Of a stretch of DNA of 64,000 bases, positions 48,001 to 60,408 are shown piece after piece (position 1 is the first letter of the stretch; the number at the start of each line of letters is the position of its first letter). This DNA is from Galerina marginata (lineage: Eukaryota; Basidiomycota; Agaricomycetes; Agaricales; Galerinaceae). Location of the stretch: NCBI GenBank assembly GCA_023014335.1, contig JAECYW010000004.1, positions 3,224,001 through 3,288,000 on the forward strand, written 5' to 3'. Both the position numbers and the translations under genes were made by a program. The notes beneath the pieces were generated by a model. The model ran no database searches. It saw only the letters and a list, made by a program, of their open reading frames with translations, and had not been told where the DNA came from.

Positions 48001-48844
48001 ATCCACGAACAAATCTTGGTACATATACCTTGTATAAAAAGAGAAACTGCAGGCCGCAAAAATCTTGCGATGTGAAAATCATGCATGGAGTTAGTGCTGC
48101 CATCAAAGCCGATGGCGCTTATATGTTTTTTCTACCCGTCAAAAAGCTCTGAGAACTTGGGCTCGACAAACTGGCTGCCGACGCCAGTTGTGGACAAGTT
48201 GCGGAACCTTAAGCTTTGTCTTGGCCAATTCTTGGAATTTCTATATCTGTACAAGATATCCATAAATGGGCTAATATCAAAAAACAGTCATCGGTTTGAA
48301 TTCTTCGACTACGGGTTCGCTACAGAACTTGGCAAAGCTCGATGAAATATCAAAGAAAATACTTATAACATGTGGGGTGAAAGCTGAAACCTGGATCTCC
48401 ATCAGCCGCTGTCTGTGACAACCTGACAGACCGAAAGCCGTTCCCGAGGAATCCGGAATCCGGCATCCCTCCATATGGCAGTATTCCCAGATCCTTGAGA
48501 TTTTCTGTAGGTGTAACATAAGTTGCTTTTGATGTTCGAATCTTTGAAGCAACTCTGGTGAGATCTCTAGAGGCGAGGTGGTCCAAAACTGGAGAAGCCC
48601 ATCAACCCTGTCGGAGTACCCTCAGGTGCACAGGAACTGAGACTAATTGATTGCGTTTATTCCCAGATGTGCCGAAGGGAGTAAAAGATTCACATCAACG
48701 CACCAGTTGGTTGTCGGTGACATGAGATGAGATCGAAAAATGCGATTTAGTATAAAGTCGGAGCAAAGCATCCACTTGCAAGGCGCCTGCCTACCCCCAC
48801 CCTGATCTATTTCCCCGCTGCGAAACAGAACAGGCTCACTTACC
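45092..48844. other. Long stretch without a confident gene
   Basis: Several medium ORFs occur on both strands (for example plus 45398-45709, minus 45913-46218, plus 46681-46896). I could not chain them by splice sites into a recognised protein. It may hold a lineage-specific or decayed gene. Confidence 0.4.
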
Positions 48845-50365
48845 ATGTCGGCTCCGCTTGTCCACCTCCGCGATGTGCAGAAGCGTCCCCCCATCTTCAC
48901 AATTTGGGAGAAGAGAAGAAACTCAAAGCAGGTACACTGGGCGATGGAGTGCTTTGCTGAAATGGTAGGCGATTACGCGGCACGATAGGCTTACCTACCT
49001 TAACACCGTCGTTGACTTTAGATGGGAGTCTTCTTCTACGTCTACTTCGGTGAGCCGATCGAGTCGATGCCGTTTTTCTCCGCCGCTGACTGGCTGCCTG
49101 TTCAGGTATCGGTTCTCAGGTTGGTTGGACGTTCGGGAACATCGTCAAACAAGAGGGATTCTCCAGTAAGCGTTCTAGCATTGCATTAATGAAGGAAAAG
49201 GCATAGCTGATTTATTTCACGAATTTCAGGCATTCTTCAGATCGGTCTATCGTACGCGTTCGGTATCGTCTTCGCCGTCAGTGTTTGTGCTGGCACTTCT
49301 GGAGGCCATTTCAATCCATGTGTGACCTTAACTTTGGCGCTCTTCAAAGGCTTTCCCAAGGCCAAAGCCGTCAGGTAATTTCCAACCTCCGTGGTGATCG
49401 GTTTGGGTAGTAACATCGCTTGATAAAGATATATCATTGCCCAAATTCTTGGAGCTTATATCGCCGCCCTTGTCGTGTATACCCAATGGAAGGCCCTGAT
49501 CGACGTTGCAGAAGGAGCACTCACGGCAGCTGGCCAACTGTCAGCCCTCCAATTCACTCCCAATGGCCCTGCTGGTGCTTTCGGAAACTACCTTCTCCCA
49601 GGCCAAACCCTTGGACGCGTCTTCATGAACGAGTTCGTCAACGTAGGACCTTCACCAAATGACATGCCTCATTTTGGTTGTGACTTACCATATTTTTGAT
49701 AGTGCACGCTGCTCGCTATCATCATCTTTGCTGTCCTCGATCCCACTAACATTTTGGTGCCTCCTGCCATGAGTACTTTCGTCATTGCATTCGCATAGTA
49801 GGCTCTGTCATTCCCCGAATAAGTGTCTTTTGATCTGACATATCGTTAGTGCTGCTGCTATCTGGGGCTTCGCCCTACCGGGAGTGTCGTTGAACGCTGC
49901 TCGTGATGTTGGCGCTCGATTGGCTGCGATGACTATTTGGGGCATGGATGGTAAGCCACGGGTATACGTCTCAACCCCCGAATACCATTTCTAAAACTGT
50001 CGTTTCGTAGCCAAGGGTGGACCTTACTCGGCTATATCAGCGCTCGTGAACATCCCGGCCACCATGTTGGCAGGTATCATCTACGAGTTCTTCTTCGTCG
50101 ATTCTGACCGAGGTATGTGTCATCCCCCTTGCGAAAGGCTAGCGCCGAACTAAATGGATTCTTCTCCCTTTTAGTCGTTGCTTCATCGCATCTCGAGTTC
50201 ATGAATGCGCATGCCAACCACCGCAGGATCCGTAATAAAGCCAAAGCTGAGAAGCGCAACAGCCGTGTCCAGAGTCTAGTGGATCTCGGCGATGCTAATT
50301 CCCAAGAAAAACCTAGCATCACAACATATGAGCACGCTCCTGAAAACGGCACCACAAACGTCTGA
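48845..50365 (+). CDS. Aquaporin-like channel (MIP family), copy 1, non-canonical NPA motifs
   Basis: Model: join(48845..48964, 49022..49049, 49106..49165, 49230..49374, 49429..49642, 49703..49797, 49850..49950, 50011..50112, 50175..50365), 351 aa; every exon joins in frame. It has the MIP fold with six membrane segments and two half-helices. The first pore motif reads SGGHFNPCVT (N98-P-C100 instead of NPA), the second SLNAARD (N236-A-A instead of NPA). The Arg of the selectivity filter is kept (R239). The C-terminal tail is charged and cytosolic. It should move water or small solutes across a membrane; the altered motifs make the substrate uncertain. The paralogue is at 55609-57158. Confidence 0.9.
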
Positions 50366-51559
50366 CCTGACATACCAGCACTTACTTGGCCAGTCATAAT
50401 GTCACTTATTTCTTAATGGGTTCGGGTTCGGGTTCATGACTAGGCGGAATGGATGGACGGAGGACGACTTTGACGAAAATTCCCAGACTTCCAATGTTCC
50501 TCACTACTTATTTTTACAGGAAACATATTCCGATATCGCGGTGATGTTGGCGATGTTCCAGACATCCCCAACTATAACGTAGAGCATGTCCAGCTGTATT
50601 ATCAGAATAAGTGGGCCATAATTAATGTGAAAATGACTGTGATATACCTTGTAATCTTTCTGACCATGAAAATGGCCGTCCTTCAATTTGGGCAGGGACC
50701 AGGTATTTCTTCAGTTTTCAGAGGAATCCGAACGGCGAATGGGAATGATCCGACCCACGGTTACACAAACGACATCGTGCATTCTGAGGCATGACTGGTG
50801 ACCTGTGCCAAATTGGACCGTTATCCGTCGAAACGCACAATTTGGTTCAACCACGCCCTCGGCCTAAGTCAGGGGATTGTCCGGAATGAGGACCTGGTTA
50901 TGTACTCTTCATTACCATGGTCCGCAATGCTCCACCCTGCCACCATCGTTATCCGGGTCGACTCCACTGTGTCATGTTAAACTTATGGACAACACAGAGT
51001 ATGCGCGGAACTCGACTGTCGAGTAACAGTAACGTACCAGAAGACCCAGATTGAACGTTCCAAGTTTCGGTTATCTCCAGCAATTGCTTCAGCCTTGAGC
51101 TGCACCGTTTCGAGTGGACATATTCCGTCGAGTGAGGCTTGGGTGTCCATGAAAACGCATTCGGACGTCAGTGCACGTACTGAGTCGTACTGAGAGGATA
51201 AAACTAAGACAAAGTATCAAGGTCGCGTCCAAGTCGCGTCCAACGGACTCCAACCACGTTGATTGCCATTGTGTATCAACTTCGAGAGAGCATTCCCGTA
51301 GTCAACTTCCGTGGTGTCGACAAACGCTATAGTAAAATGTGCCCGTGTGGATGAAGGTGATGAGGCCTGTGCGCGGTGGCAGTGACGTGGGGGAAGTCCG
51401 AGAATGGTCAACGAACCGGGGAACGCTTTGCCGGTAGAATCATGACCAACGCACCCGCGCCCCTTCTGGACTGACATATAAGCTCAACGAAGGCATAGAG
51501 CCGCTATTTCACGTTCGCACTCCAATTCGCACATACGCGACCTTGCATCTTCGTGTATA
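50366..51559. other. Intergenic, no gene seen
   Basis: No supported coding sequence lies between aquaporin copy 1 and the MDR gene. Confidence 0.45.
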
Positions 51560-53144
51560 ATGGCGCGACCAACTCACTTCAAGCGCATCGTATTGAACTC
51601 GCGACCCGAGGGCGATATCGAGCCAGACACTTTCCGTACCGAACTTGTTCCATTCTCGTCTCTTACACCGGGAAAAGGACAGGTGCTCATTCAATGCACA
51701 TGGTTGAGCTTGGACCCAGCGATGAGGGGATACATTCGAGATGTAAGAAGTTACCTGCCGCCAGTGCAGATTGGAGAGGTGCGTGCCGGCTATTGTATGG
51801 TGGACGCAGAAGCTCCAAGCTCATTCTTTGGTCTAGGTTATGCGCGCCCTTGGTCTAGGAGTGGTCATTGCAACTGGACCCGAGAGCAAGCTCAAAGTCG
51901 GAGACAACGTGAGCGGGCCTTGGGGTACGTCCTAAATCCTGGTATACGGAATATTAAATAATGTGTCTATTGACGAAAAGGTATGACGGAGTACGCTGTC
52001 ATGAAGGACAAGGCAGTCGATAAAATTGTGTAGGTTCTGAACGCGTTCTGTGGACCAAGCGGGTATTGACGACTTTAGCACTTTAGCGTCCCGGCTGGTG
52101 CTGAACCTCTTGATTTCTTGAGCGTCCTTGGGAGCTCTGGTACGCAAAATTTCCCCAATCTCCGAAATGTTGATCTAAAATAGTCATTCGCAGGCTTGAC
52201 GGCCTATTTTGTATGTTAACACTTTCTCTATCGTCATTAGAAATTCACGTTTCATATACAGGGCCTCAAAAAGATCGGCGAGCTTAAACCTGGAGAAAAG
52301 CTGGTCGTTTCCGGCGCCGCTGGGTCTGTTGGTTCCATTGCCTGTCAGCTTGGCAAAGCAGCTGGTGCCACCGTATACGCGATTGCTGGGAGTGACGACA
52401 AATGCCAGTGGTTGGAGAAAGAGTTAGGAGTCGACAAGGCATTCAACTACAAGAGTCCGACCTTCTACGCTGATATCAAGAAACAGGTCGGCTATTTGGA
52501 TGTATATTTTGATAACGTTGGAGGTTTGTCTACTCTCAAGGTCTCGGTCCCATCTCATCGTTTTCACAGGTGAAATGCTTGATTTCTTGTTGACTCGACT
52601 AAACAAGGATGCGAGAATTATTTTATGTGGTACGTTAGCTTACTTCCATTAGAAGAGATAGAGAGCTGATTTGCACATTCTACCAGGTGCTATTTCTGCT
52701 TATAGTGAGCGTGATTCTTCGCTTGCGCCTTAAACGACTGAACTCATTTCCCATAAAGATGCTTCAAAGCCAAAAGGTCTTCAAAGCTATCTAAACCTCA
52801 TCTCACAACGCGCAAAGATCCAAGGATTTATTGTGTATGCCAGCTTGTCATTTCATTCCCAATTTTTTGTCCAAATAAAATGATATCCAGGTTTGACTAT
52901 ACACCGGAATACCCCACCGCTATTGCGGAACTTGCGAAGGGCTTGAGCAGTGGTGCCATCAAGCGGAAATTCCACATTGTCGAGGGTGGTATCGAGCAGG
53001 CCCCGGTTGCGCTTCCCATGCTATTCAGCGGGGGAAACACTGGAAAACTGTGAGTTATTCTTTTCTAGCACGCCACGTTGATTGATAGCCTGTTGTAGAG
53101 TGGTCAAGGTCTCAGAGGAACCAAAGGCCAAGTCGAAACTGTAA
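51560..53144 (+). CDS. NADP-dependent medium-chain (MDR) oxidoreductase, alkenal/PTGR-like
   Basis: Model: join(51560..51778, 51837..51924, 51981..52029, 52087..52139, 52194..52210, 52262..52523, 52570..52629, 52687..52704, 52759..52834, 52891..53049, 53099..53144), 348 aa. Eleven exons, including 17- and 18-nt ones, join in frame. The N-terminal GroES-like domain has WLSLDPAMRGY and VGDNVSGPWGMTEYAV. The Rossmann domain has VVSGAAGSVGSIACQLGKAAG (AAGSVG NADP loop). The C-terminus has GALPM-like EQAPVALPMLFSGGNTGKLVV. Zinc ligands are absent, as in leukotriene B4 12-hydroxydehydrogenase, prostaglandin reductase and yeast YML131W-type enzymes. It is expected to reduce alpha,beta-unsaturated carbonyls in the cytosol. 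Confidence 0.92.
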
Positions 53145-55608
53145 AGGCGATCTATCGCAATGTCCTCGATGTATGTATGTATGTATGAAAAAAAAAAAAT
53201 TCTGGCCACTCGTTTTCGGTCTCGTTTCTTTTGATACCCGAGTAGCGTACACACGGAAGTCTGTAAAATCGACTTCGACAGCCTTCGAAAGACGTCGCCG
53301 AGAAATTCAAGGCGACCATGAGTGAGTGTTCATGACTGATCGACATATGTCAAAGACCTCAAATCGAGATCGCAGCTCGGATTCAAGAAGGCCAAAACGA
53401 ACCCGGGTAAGGAATTCGAATTTTTTGTTGATTCCTGTTCTTCTCGGTTTTTGAAGTTTTGCGTTCATCAATAAATCGGCAAATATCAAACTTGGCACTG
53501 ATGTATTTATCTGACTTCGGTTGCAACTTTGGAATCGATGGAGCATTTCCTAACACGGCAGTTGTGGGTCCCTTTTTCATGGCACTGTTGAACTCTGAAA
53601 TTTTGAACACGTCCGTACTGCAAGCGCTAGTTAACCTCCTCTATTTTTCATCATGAGTTCCGAATTCTACATTTTCTGGTGATCCACTCCGTCACTGGAC
53701 CATCTACCAATATATCAATCTGCAAGGGGAGACTGACCTGATCCTCTCATGATGACCTCCATTATTGATTCGTAGTAATTTCGTACCAATTGCTTCGGAT
53801 CTCGGAAACGGCCTCCGGGTCATGTAAGGACGTACTGCACCGTTGCACCTGGCGAGGATGCAGCTGATGCGGGTTTCTCGAGTCTCTAGCCTTGTTCACC
53901 GACGGTGATCAAATTGAAGGTGTTCTTTCATATTATTGTGTCTTTACGCGTTTCATATTAATTATGTCCTGACAGGTCCCGTCACATCTCATCTGTGGGG
54001 GAGTCAGAACTAGTCAGCGATTGGTTTGCGCGATATTTTGCTTTCCTTTCCGACTGTCTCTGCAATAAATGAGTTACAACATCGATATCGATTTTTTGAG
54101 CTGTTACTGTGCAGCAGATACACAAAGATACGACCACAACGTCTGCCGACAAATTTACTGACTACCACAACTTCGCGCACCGGTCCCGGTCGGAAACAGC
54201 AAATAACTGCAACAGTGAATGAAATTCAAATTGAAAGTTTGGCCATCAACGCAATAACTTTTACCAAGGAGAAATAGTCGCTCCTTTAATAGAGTATTCC
54301 AAGTCATATATCGAAGGCGAGATTGGCTAAAGGGCGAAATTGTTACTACTGTTGGGAACAGATTCCTTCGGCATCTTGATTTGAAGCCATGTTCGGAATT
54401 CCTTTCTCCATTGTGGGGCACTTCGTTACTTGTTCCCCACGATTTGAATAATCTACGTTGGCTTGACGGAGTTGACTTGCCTTGCTGTCGAAAGGAACTG
54501 AAAGGGATCGCAACTGATAACCGATGACGAAATGGACACGGAGGTAAAGGCCTCTCGAACGTCTTAAAATCTCTTAAAATGCATGAAGGTCAGGAATCTA
54601 GGAACTCCAACCCCATGGGAGGCAAGGTGTGATCAGGAGGGATGGGGAACGATCTCTCCGGTGAGGTGAATGCTGGTGAATGGTCCGCTGGGTTCTGCTG
54701 CGCGCCTCCGCAGAGGGAGGATGCACAGGGGCACCGATCAGTAGCGATCATCCGGTTAAAGATCGTTCCGGACCCGGAAACCTATTTCCTTCTTGGGACT
54801 TGACCATGCTTCTAAATACAACCGCTTCAAGGCACCGACCTGGAGATATCTCCTTTTTCGCTAAAAACTCACGCCTCGACGCCTCGCAAAAGCGTCTCCT
54901 TGAAATTTTTTTGCCTTCATCTGACCCATGGTCTGCGAAGAAGGGGGTTTGGGGAGGACAGGAGAGTACAGGAGGCCGTCCTATGACCCCAGATGAGAAA
55001 TGGTTTGGATTTTAAATTGACAACGCTTGCTGTTTCAACGAAGTGCCAAGGAGACCAAGTGCGCACTGTTGAAAATTTGCCGTCCTACCATCCTAAGTAA
55101 AAAATTTATTGACCCAAGGCTTCCTGTCCAGCGCACAAGCAAGGGTTCAACATTCCAAGTATTTAGGTCCATTCACGGGCGCTTAAGCAAAATAACTACT
55201 TAACTTTAGGACGGGTAGACGATCAGTTGTTCTCAAAGACGGAAGGCATTTCCTGTCATCCATCTGGAGTAATGCGGTGCTCCGGGAGACGACGACGGGG
55301 TGCGGGGCATTTGAATAATCTCGGTGGCATAAGCTGTGGGGTACTCCCAATGGGTCCCAGCCTCCACATGCACAGATCAAATTCGATACCCCACACGAGA
55401 TCTGATAGCAACTTTTTGTTTCCAGTCCATTTCATCCCCCAAAAAGCAATTAGTCAACGGAAATTGGGAAGTTCCCAGTGAATTTAGGTGTCATGAGACC
55501 CAGGGCGCCACCAACCGTAAAAATGCTATAAATCTGGAAGACAAGAAGCTTCTCTCCAACCGCATCCTTTCCTGCCGTCCTTTCCACTCGAAATAAGACT
55601 CAAGCAGA
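53145..55608. other. Intergenic, no gene seen
   Basis: A short TGTA repeat and an A run lie near 53171-53200. Otherwise only unsupported ORFs occur. Confidence 0.45.
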
Positions 55609-57158
55609 ATGTCGGTTCCACTGGTCTACCTCCGCGATGTGCAAAAACGTGCTGGTATCTTCACCGTCTGGGAGAAGCAGAGGCATTCTAAGGCGGTTCA
55701 TTGGGCCATAGAATGTTTCGCTGAAGCCGTGAGTCGTTTATTCCCTACCGGATGCTCCGGGATATGGTCCTAACGATAGTCCGTAGATGGGTGTCTTCTT
55801 ATACGTATACTTCGGTTAGTCCATCCGTTACTCCCTCTTGCCGGTCACCTCTAAGCCTCCTCCACTAATACAGGTCTCGGCTCTCAAGTGGCATGGGTAT
55901 TCGGAAATATTGCAGCTGAGGCTGGTCTTGCGTGTGCGTTTTCATGGCCGCTGTTATCGAAGGGGAATAATATAACTGATACGACATGTCCCTCCAGCCA
56001 TTTTTCAGATCGGATTCGCCTACTGCTTCGGTATTGTGTTTGCGATTACGGTATGCGGCAGCACTTCAGGAGGACACTTCAGTCCCGCCGTCACCATTAC
56101 CATGGTCATTCTGAGAGGTTTCCCAAAAGCTAAGGCAGCCAGGTAAGTCCCGATTATGGTACATCCTAGAATTTGGATGGTATGCTGACAGGTCCGGTCA
56201 GATATATCGTAGCCCAGATCCTAGGCGGTTACATTGCTTGCCTTGTCGTCTACTATCAGTGGAAGTCCTTCCTCGATTTGGCGGAGGCCGGACTTAAGCA
56301 CAAAGGAGTGTTCGACGCCGTGATGTTCACCCCTAACGGCGTGGCTGGAGCTTTCGCTAATTTCAAGCTCGCGGACCAATCCATGGGTCGCGCCTTCATG
56401 AACGAATTCGTCAATGTGAGCGAACCCCGATATGGATTTGTGTACCCACCACTCACCATCATTCCATAGTGTACCATGCTCGGCATCATCATCTGGGCTG
56501 CCATTGACCCCTCAAATATCCTGATTGCCCCTGTGATGTCCCCTTTCATCGTCGCATTCGGATAGTGAGTTTTCCCATTTCCTTTCGAGGAAATACCGGC
56601 TGATAAATTCCATCATGTTAGCGCCGCTGCTATCTGGGGCTACTCTGTTCCATCAAGTAAAATTTCCGCTTTTATGTCGGGTTGCCACTTTAACTAACCA
56701 CGACTTCAGTTTCGTTGAACGCTGCTCGTGATCTTGGTGGCCGCCTGGCTGCATTGACCATCTGGGGTATGGATGGTGAGTTGTTGGATTTTTTTGTGTC
56801 CACGACTACTTGTCCTGAATATGTCGTTCGTAGCCAAAGGAGATGGTTTCTCAGCTATATCATCCCTAGTCAACATCCCGGCCACAGTATTTGCCGCCGT
56901 CCTCTATGAGATCTTCTTCACAGATTCTGACCGAGGTTAGTAACTATTTTTCTGGGCACATACCAACTATCCTGACTAACCTTGTCGTCAGTCATCGACG
57001 CCAGCCATTTGGATTACATTAGAGTTCATGCTAACCATGCCAGACTTCCCACTCCCCACGGAGAGAAACAGGATCCAAACGGGTCCACTGGCTCTACGGA
57101 GAAAGGCACCGTCGATATGTACGAAAACGCGCCAGCAAATGGCCATACAAACGTCTAG
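55609..57158 (+). CDS. Aquaporin-like channel (MIP family), copy 2
   Basis: Model: join(55609..55728, 55787..55814, 55874..55933, 55998..56142, 56202..56415, 56470..56564, 56622..56656, 56710..56775, 56834..56935, 56992..57158), 343 aa. The first six exons have exactly the lengths of those in copy 1 (48845-50365), and the protein starts alike (MSVPLVYLRDVQKRAGIF). The pore motifs are SGGHFSPAVT (S98-P-A) and SLNAARD (N236-A-A), so the first motif differs from copy 1. An extra 53-nt intron (56657-56709) splits the exon before SLNAARD. It is a tandem paralogue separated by the MDR gene. Confidence 0.9.
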
Positions 57159-57805
57159 GGCGTTTTTTGGTCGACATTGACGTTTTGACTGCATTTTCTT
57201 CTTATACGGTTTCAACGAGTTTTCTTATCCTCTTGCCCTCAATCCATCCTCCGCCTTACGATAATGCTCTCCATAATAAGACGGGATCCACCCGATGACC
57301 CAGACATGTATGACTTACCCAGAACGTTGCCATGCTGTATAATGACAATTGACGAATGTGTACGAGAACCGAACTTTACGTGACGGCAAATTTGCTAGAT
57401 AATGTATCGTCAAGGAGGTAGCCAGTCTCCCTGGGTGCGGAAAAAAAATAGTATTCCAACATTCTATACACACCAATTTTTTTTCCGCTCCCAGAACGGC
57501 TGGTCTCGAGCTTAAACTTGCAATTTTGCTACAAAATCCATTTGTTTTCTTCACTAGGCCGAATCAGTTGAATACGTTGTCGGGTGCGCCTGTGTTTCGA
57601 GCTGAAAGTAAAGTTGTGAAATCTGAAAACCCGCGGAAGCAAAGATCTCGACCCTGTGCACGTGGCTTCAATGATGTATAGCATGTGATAAAAAAAGGTT
57701 CCCCAAAGTCGTCCAAGAATCTCTCTGCACACAACCATCTCGAAACATATCGGGCTCCGTCTCTTCTCCACGATTTCTTTATAGATCAAATTTCCCTGGA
57801 TCCCA
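57159..57805. other. Intergenic, no gene seen
   Basis: Nothing is supported between aquaporin copy 2 and the small membrane protein. Confidence 0.4.
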
Positions 57806-58666
57806 ATGACCTCGCCAAAATCCAGCTCGAAATCCCAAAATGCGCCCCAGAATGCCTCTGGGTCCAGTTCTCCTTCAGGCTCCAATCACACAACACCACC
57901 GGGGGTAGCGACGACGGGGAGGACGACAACGAGACACGTTCCATGGACAAAGCATGCTCTGCGCCAGGTCAAGCTCGTGGTCCCTGGAGCGGCTGTCACG
58001 TATTACCTTGGTACTTTGGACGACTTTTGGAAAATACTCCATGGTTCTGGAGGTTCATGGGCATGGTTGGTCTTCCCTCATTGTGGCAATTACTGGGTCT
58101 CTGACGATGTTTTTCTATTTGTCTCTATCGCCTCCTTTTGATTCTGTACTTTCGCCTGTTCGTGCTTGATTTTTGGATACGAAGGTTCACCGGATGGGGC
58201 GCCTCGGGTTTGGCGTTTGTGACGATTGCTCTCTTTCTCTACGTGCTCCTTATGCCATGGATAACAGGCGAAGAACCTAACGTTCGTCCTCGTCTTCACG
58301 AGTACTCGGACAGACACTGACGCTAAATTATGCACAGTATCAAACTTGGAGAGAATCTGGGATATTGTCGTCAGTGATTCCTGTGAGTGCCTCTCTTCTA
58401 TTTGCGTCATCGCTCATATTTTAATATCGCTCAGGTATTAACCGGTTCCATCGTCATTGGATGGCTACTGGCCGTCAGCACATTAGGCCAGTGGTCGTCC
58501 TTGGGGTATTTGAAGGGCACAATTGGCGGTATGTTTTTGCCTGCACCATTCTGCCTGTCACTCGTAATGAACCTTCCAAACAGTGTCCGCTCTTTATGCT
58601 ATGACATTCGGATTGCTCGGATTGATCCCAGTGCCGAGAGTCACCAGCACCCGAAAAAGAATATAA
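57806..58666 (+). CDS. Conserved small membrane protein, 192 aa
   Basis: Model: join(57806..58065, 58185..58281, 58338..58382, 58435..58528, 58584..58666). The N-terminus is Ser/Thr/Pro-rich and polar. Three to four hydrophobic segments follow: LAFVTIALFLYVLLMPWI, LTGSIVIGWLLAVSTLGQW and SALYAMTFGLLGLIPV, with a weaker one before them. NYQTWRESGILSSVIP and GYLKGTIG resemble uncharacterised proteins seen across Agaricomycetes. Function unknown. The first intron (119 nt) is longer than the others, and its donor is the least certain site. Confidence 0.75.
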
Positions 58667-59233
58667 TGTCATGAATGTTGTCGCTGCCATACTCTGTGTC
58701 TTCCTGGTCTTCGACCGGATGTCCAACCAACTTTCCCCCTCCAATCCGCAGTCACAATTTCTGGCCCATTTAACATACCAAAAGCACGTAGTACGTTCGA
58801 CCGAACTCTAGCGACGCAGGAAATTATGATCATGGTATGACATCCAGAGGAAATGTATAATATGCAATGTAATCTAATGCACACTCGATTCTGGAGTTCC
58901 GTCCAAGGTGTTAAGAGAATAAATTGGTGCACGTGACGCTAATCAGCTTGAACTCCGAGAAAATGCCTCCGCCGGAGAGTTAACAGGTCTTACGCTAGTC
59001 TCGCCAGCCATCCGTTTTAGGCAATTGGCGAGCCAACGGCCTGAGAAAATCTCCCCATCATAAAATGATGGGACGGCCTGCCTACAACGTCTGGTGCATT
59101 TCGTACCCATTACCCCCCATACGTCATAGTGTGACTTTCTGTAGATCACGTGTACTATAAACGCGTCTCGCGTCCGACTGTTGTTTCCGTTCCGAATTCG
59201 TGTGAACCTCGCAAGTCAATCTAACCCTGCGCC
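58667..59233. other. Intergenic, no gene seen
   Basis: No coding sequence is supported. A small palindrome (CCCATCATAAAATGATGGG) lies near 59052. Confidence 0.4.
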
Positions 59234-60408
59234 ATGTCTCGAACAAAATTATCGCACGCCGAACAGCACGCTCGCTCTTATCGCAACCTCGAAAATGCAC
59301 GGAAAGCCGCTTTTGAAAAGTCCAACTACGATTCTCTGTACACCAGATTGAGGCTCACCAAAGAATTTGGCGGTCTAACTATAGGTGTGGCCTCCACGAA
59401 AAGAATTAATTAATTAATTAATTGATCGCAGAGAGAGAGAAGGGGACGGAGAAATTAATATACTCCCTCCCAAATTCAATGTAGTCTCTTGAGAAATTTA
59501 CATTTTGAACCTCGTAGATAGCGAGTTGGAATAGAGTGAAAAGATAGAAATTTTCCGGCGCCTGCGGCGCAATATCCGGGCGCCAAAAGGCCCCGCGGAA
59601 AACTCATTTACGCGCGCTTATGCTAAACAGCCGCGCCAGTGAGATAAAATTTTAGCATAGAATACTATACCCTGACCAGATCTCTTAGAATACGCTTGTT
59701 CTGGTATTTAATCTTCAAATCAGTCCAGGATCAGTGGGTTCCAAGCCTCAAAATGGTAGGAAACAGTGTTTTGCACCGATTTCTAGACAGAATTTTGCGC
59801 TGTTCATGAATTTGAATTGGCCAATGTGCTTCTATATTTGTTAGTTCCAATTTACTCAAGTTTTGTGGAAGGAAGTGGCATATTCATCCTTAAAAGGTCA
59901 ATTTACTAACCTGATCCACCAATGAAACTGTTGGAACAATTCATTTACAACATCACATTGAATGTACATGGTGTAAAAGCTATCTATACTTGTATTTAAG
60001 TAGTCAGAGAACATATTTGAATTTTTTCAGCTTGATCCAAGATATGTGGAAGGCGGCAGAGCCTCGTCGAGGCGCTCTCTCTGCCAAAATTCGGCTTCCT
60101 AAAGAAGTAAGTCGCGTTAGCTAATGCGGTAAGTCGTGCGAACAAATGTAGTAAGTCAATTCAAACTCAGTTACCTCTGAGGCAGGCCACACCTATAGTT
60201 AGACCGCCAAGAATTTCGGGATCGTTGTGGACATGACCCATACGAATGGCAGCTGGACGTATCCGAGGCCACGTTACTTGGATTAGACACGATTCTGATC
60301 GCGAAGACGGGTGCTGGGAAGACTGCTCCGTTCATGATGCCGCTGATGCTTGATAAGAAAAAGAAGGCAGTCATAGTTTCGCCACTTAAAATCCTTCAGG
60401 ATGAACAG
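59234..60408 (+). pseudogene. N-terminal fragment of a RecQ/DEAD-like helicase, split by a transposon
   Basis: Coding pieces 59234-59368 and 60217-60408 join exactly when the 840-bp element and one 8-bp duplicate are ignored. They give about 109 residues: a basic helical N-terminus (SRTKLSHAEQHARSYRNLEN), then GHDPYEWQLDVSEATLLGLD (Q-motif-like region), ILIAKTGAGKTAPF (Walker A) and AVIVSPLKILQDEQ (motif Ia). The fragment ends at a good donor (GTGAGT at 60409), but no following exon with motif II onward is found. It therefore appears both interrupted and truncated. Such helicase N-termini are common in agaric genomes. Confidence 0.8.
59369..60208. mobile_element. 840-bp non-autonomous DNA transposon (MITE-like)
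   Basis: It has perfect 25-bp terminal inverted repeats (59369-59393 and 60184-60208, beginning GGCGGTCTAACTATAGG). It is flanked by a perfect 8-bp target duplication AAGAATTT (59361-59368 and 60209-60216). The core is AT-rich and non-coding. The superfamily is left open: the 8-bp duplication fits hAT or Merlin-like elements, but the end sequence does not match the hAT consensus. Confidence 0.92.
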
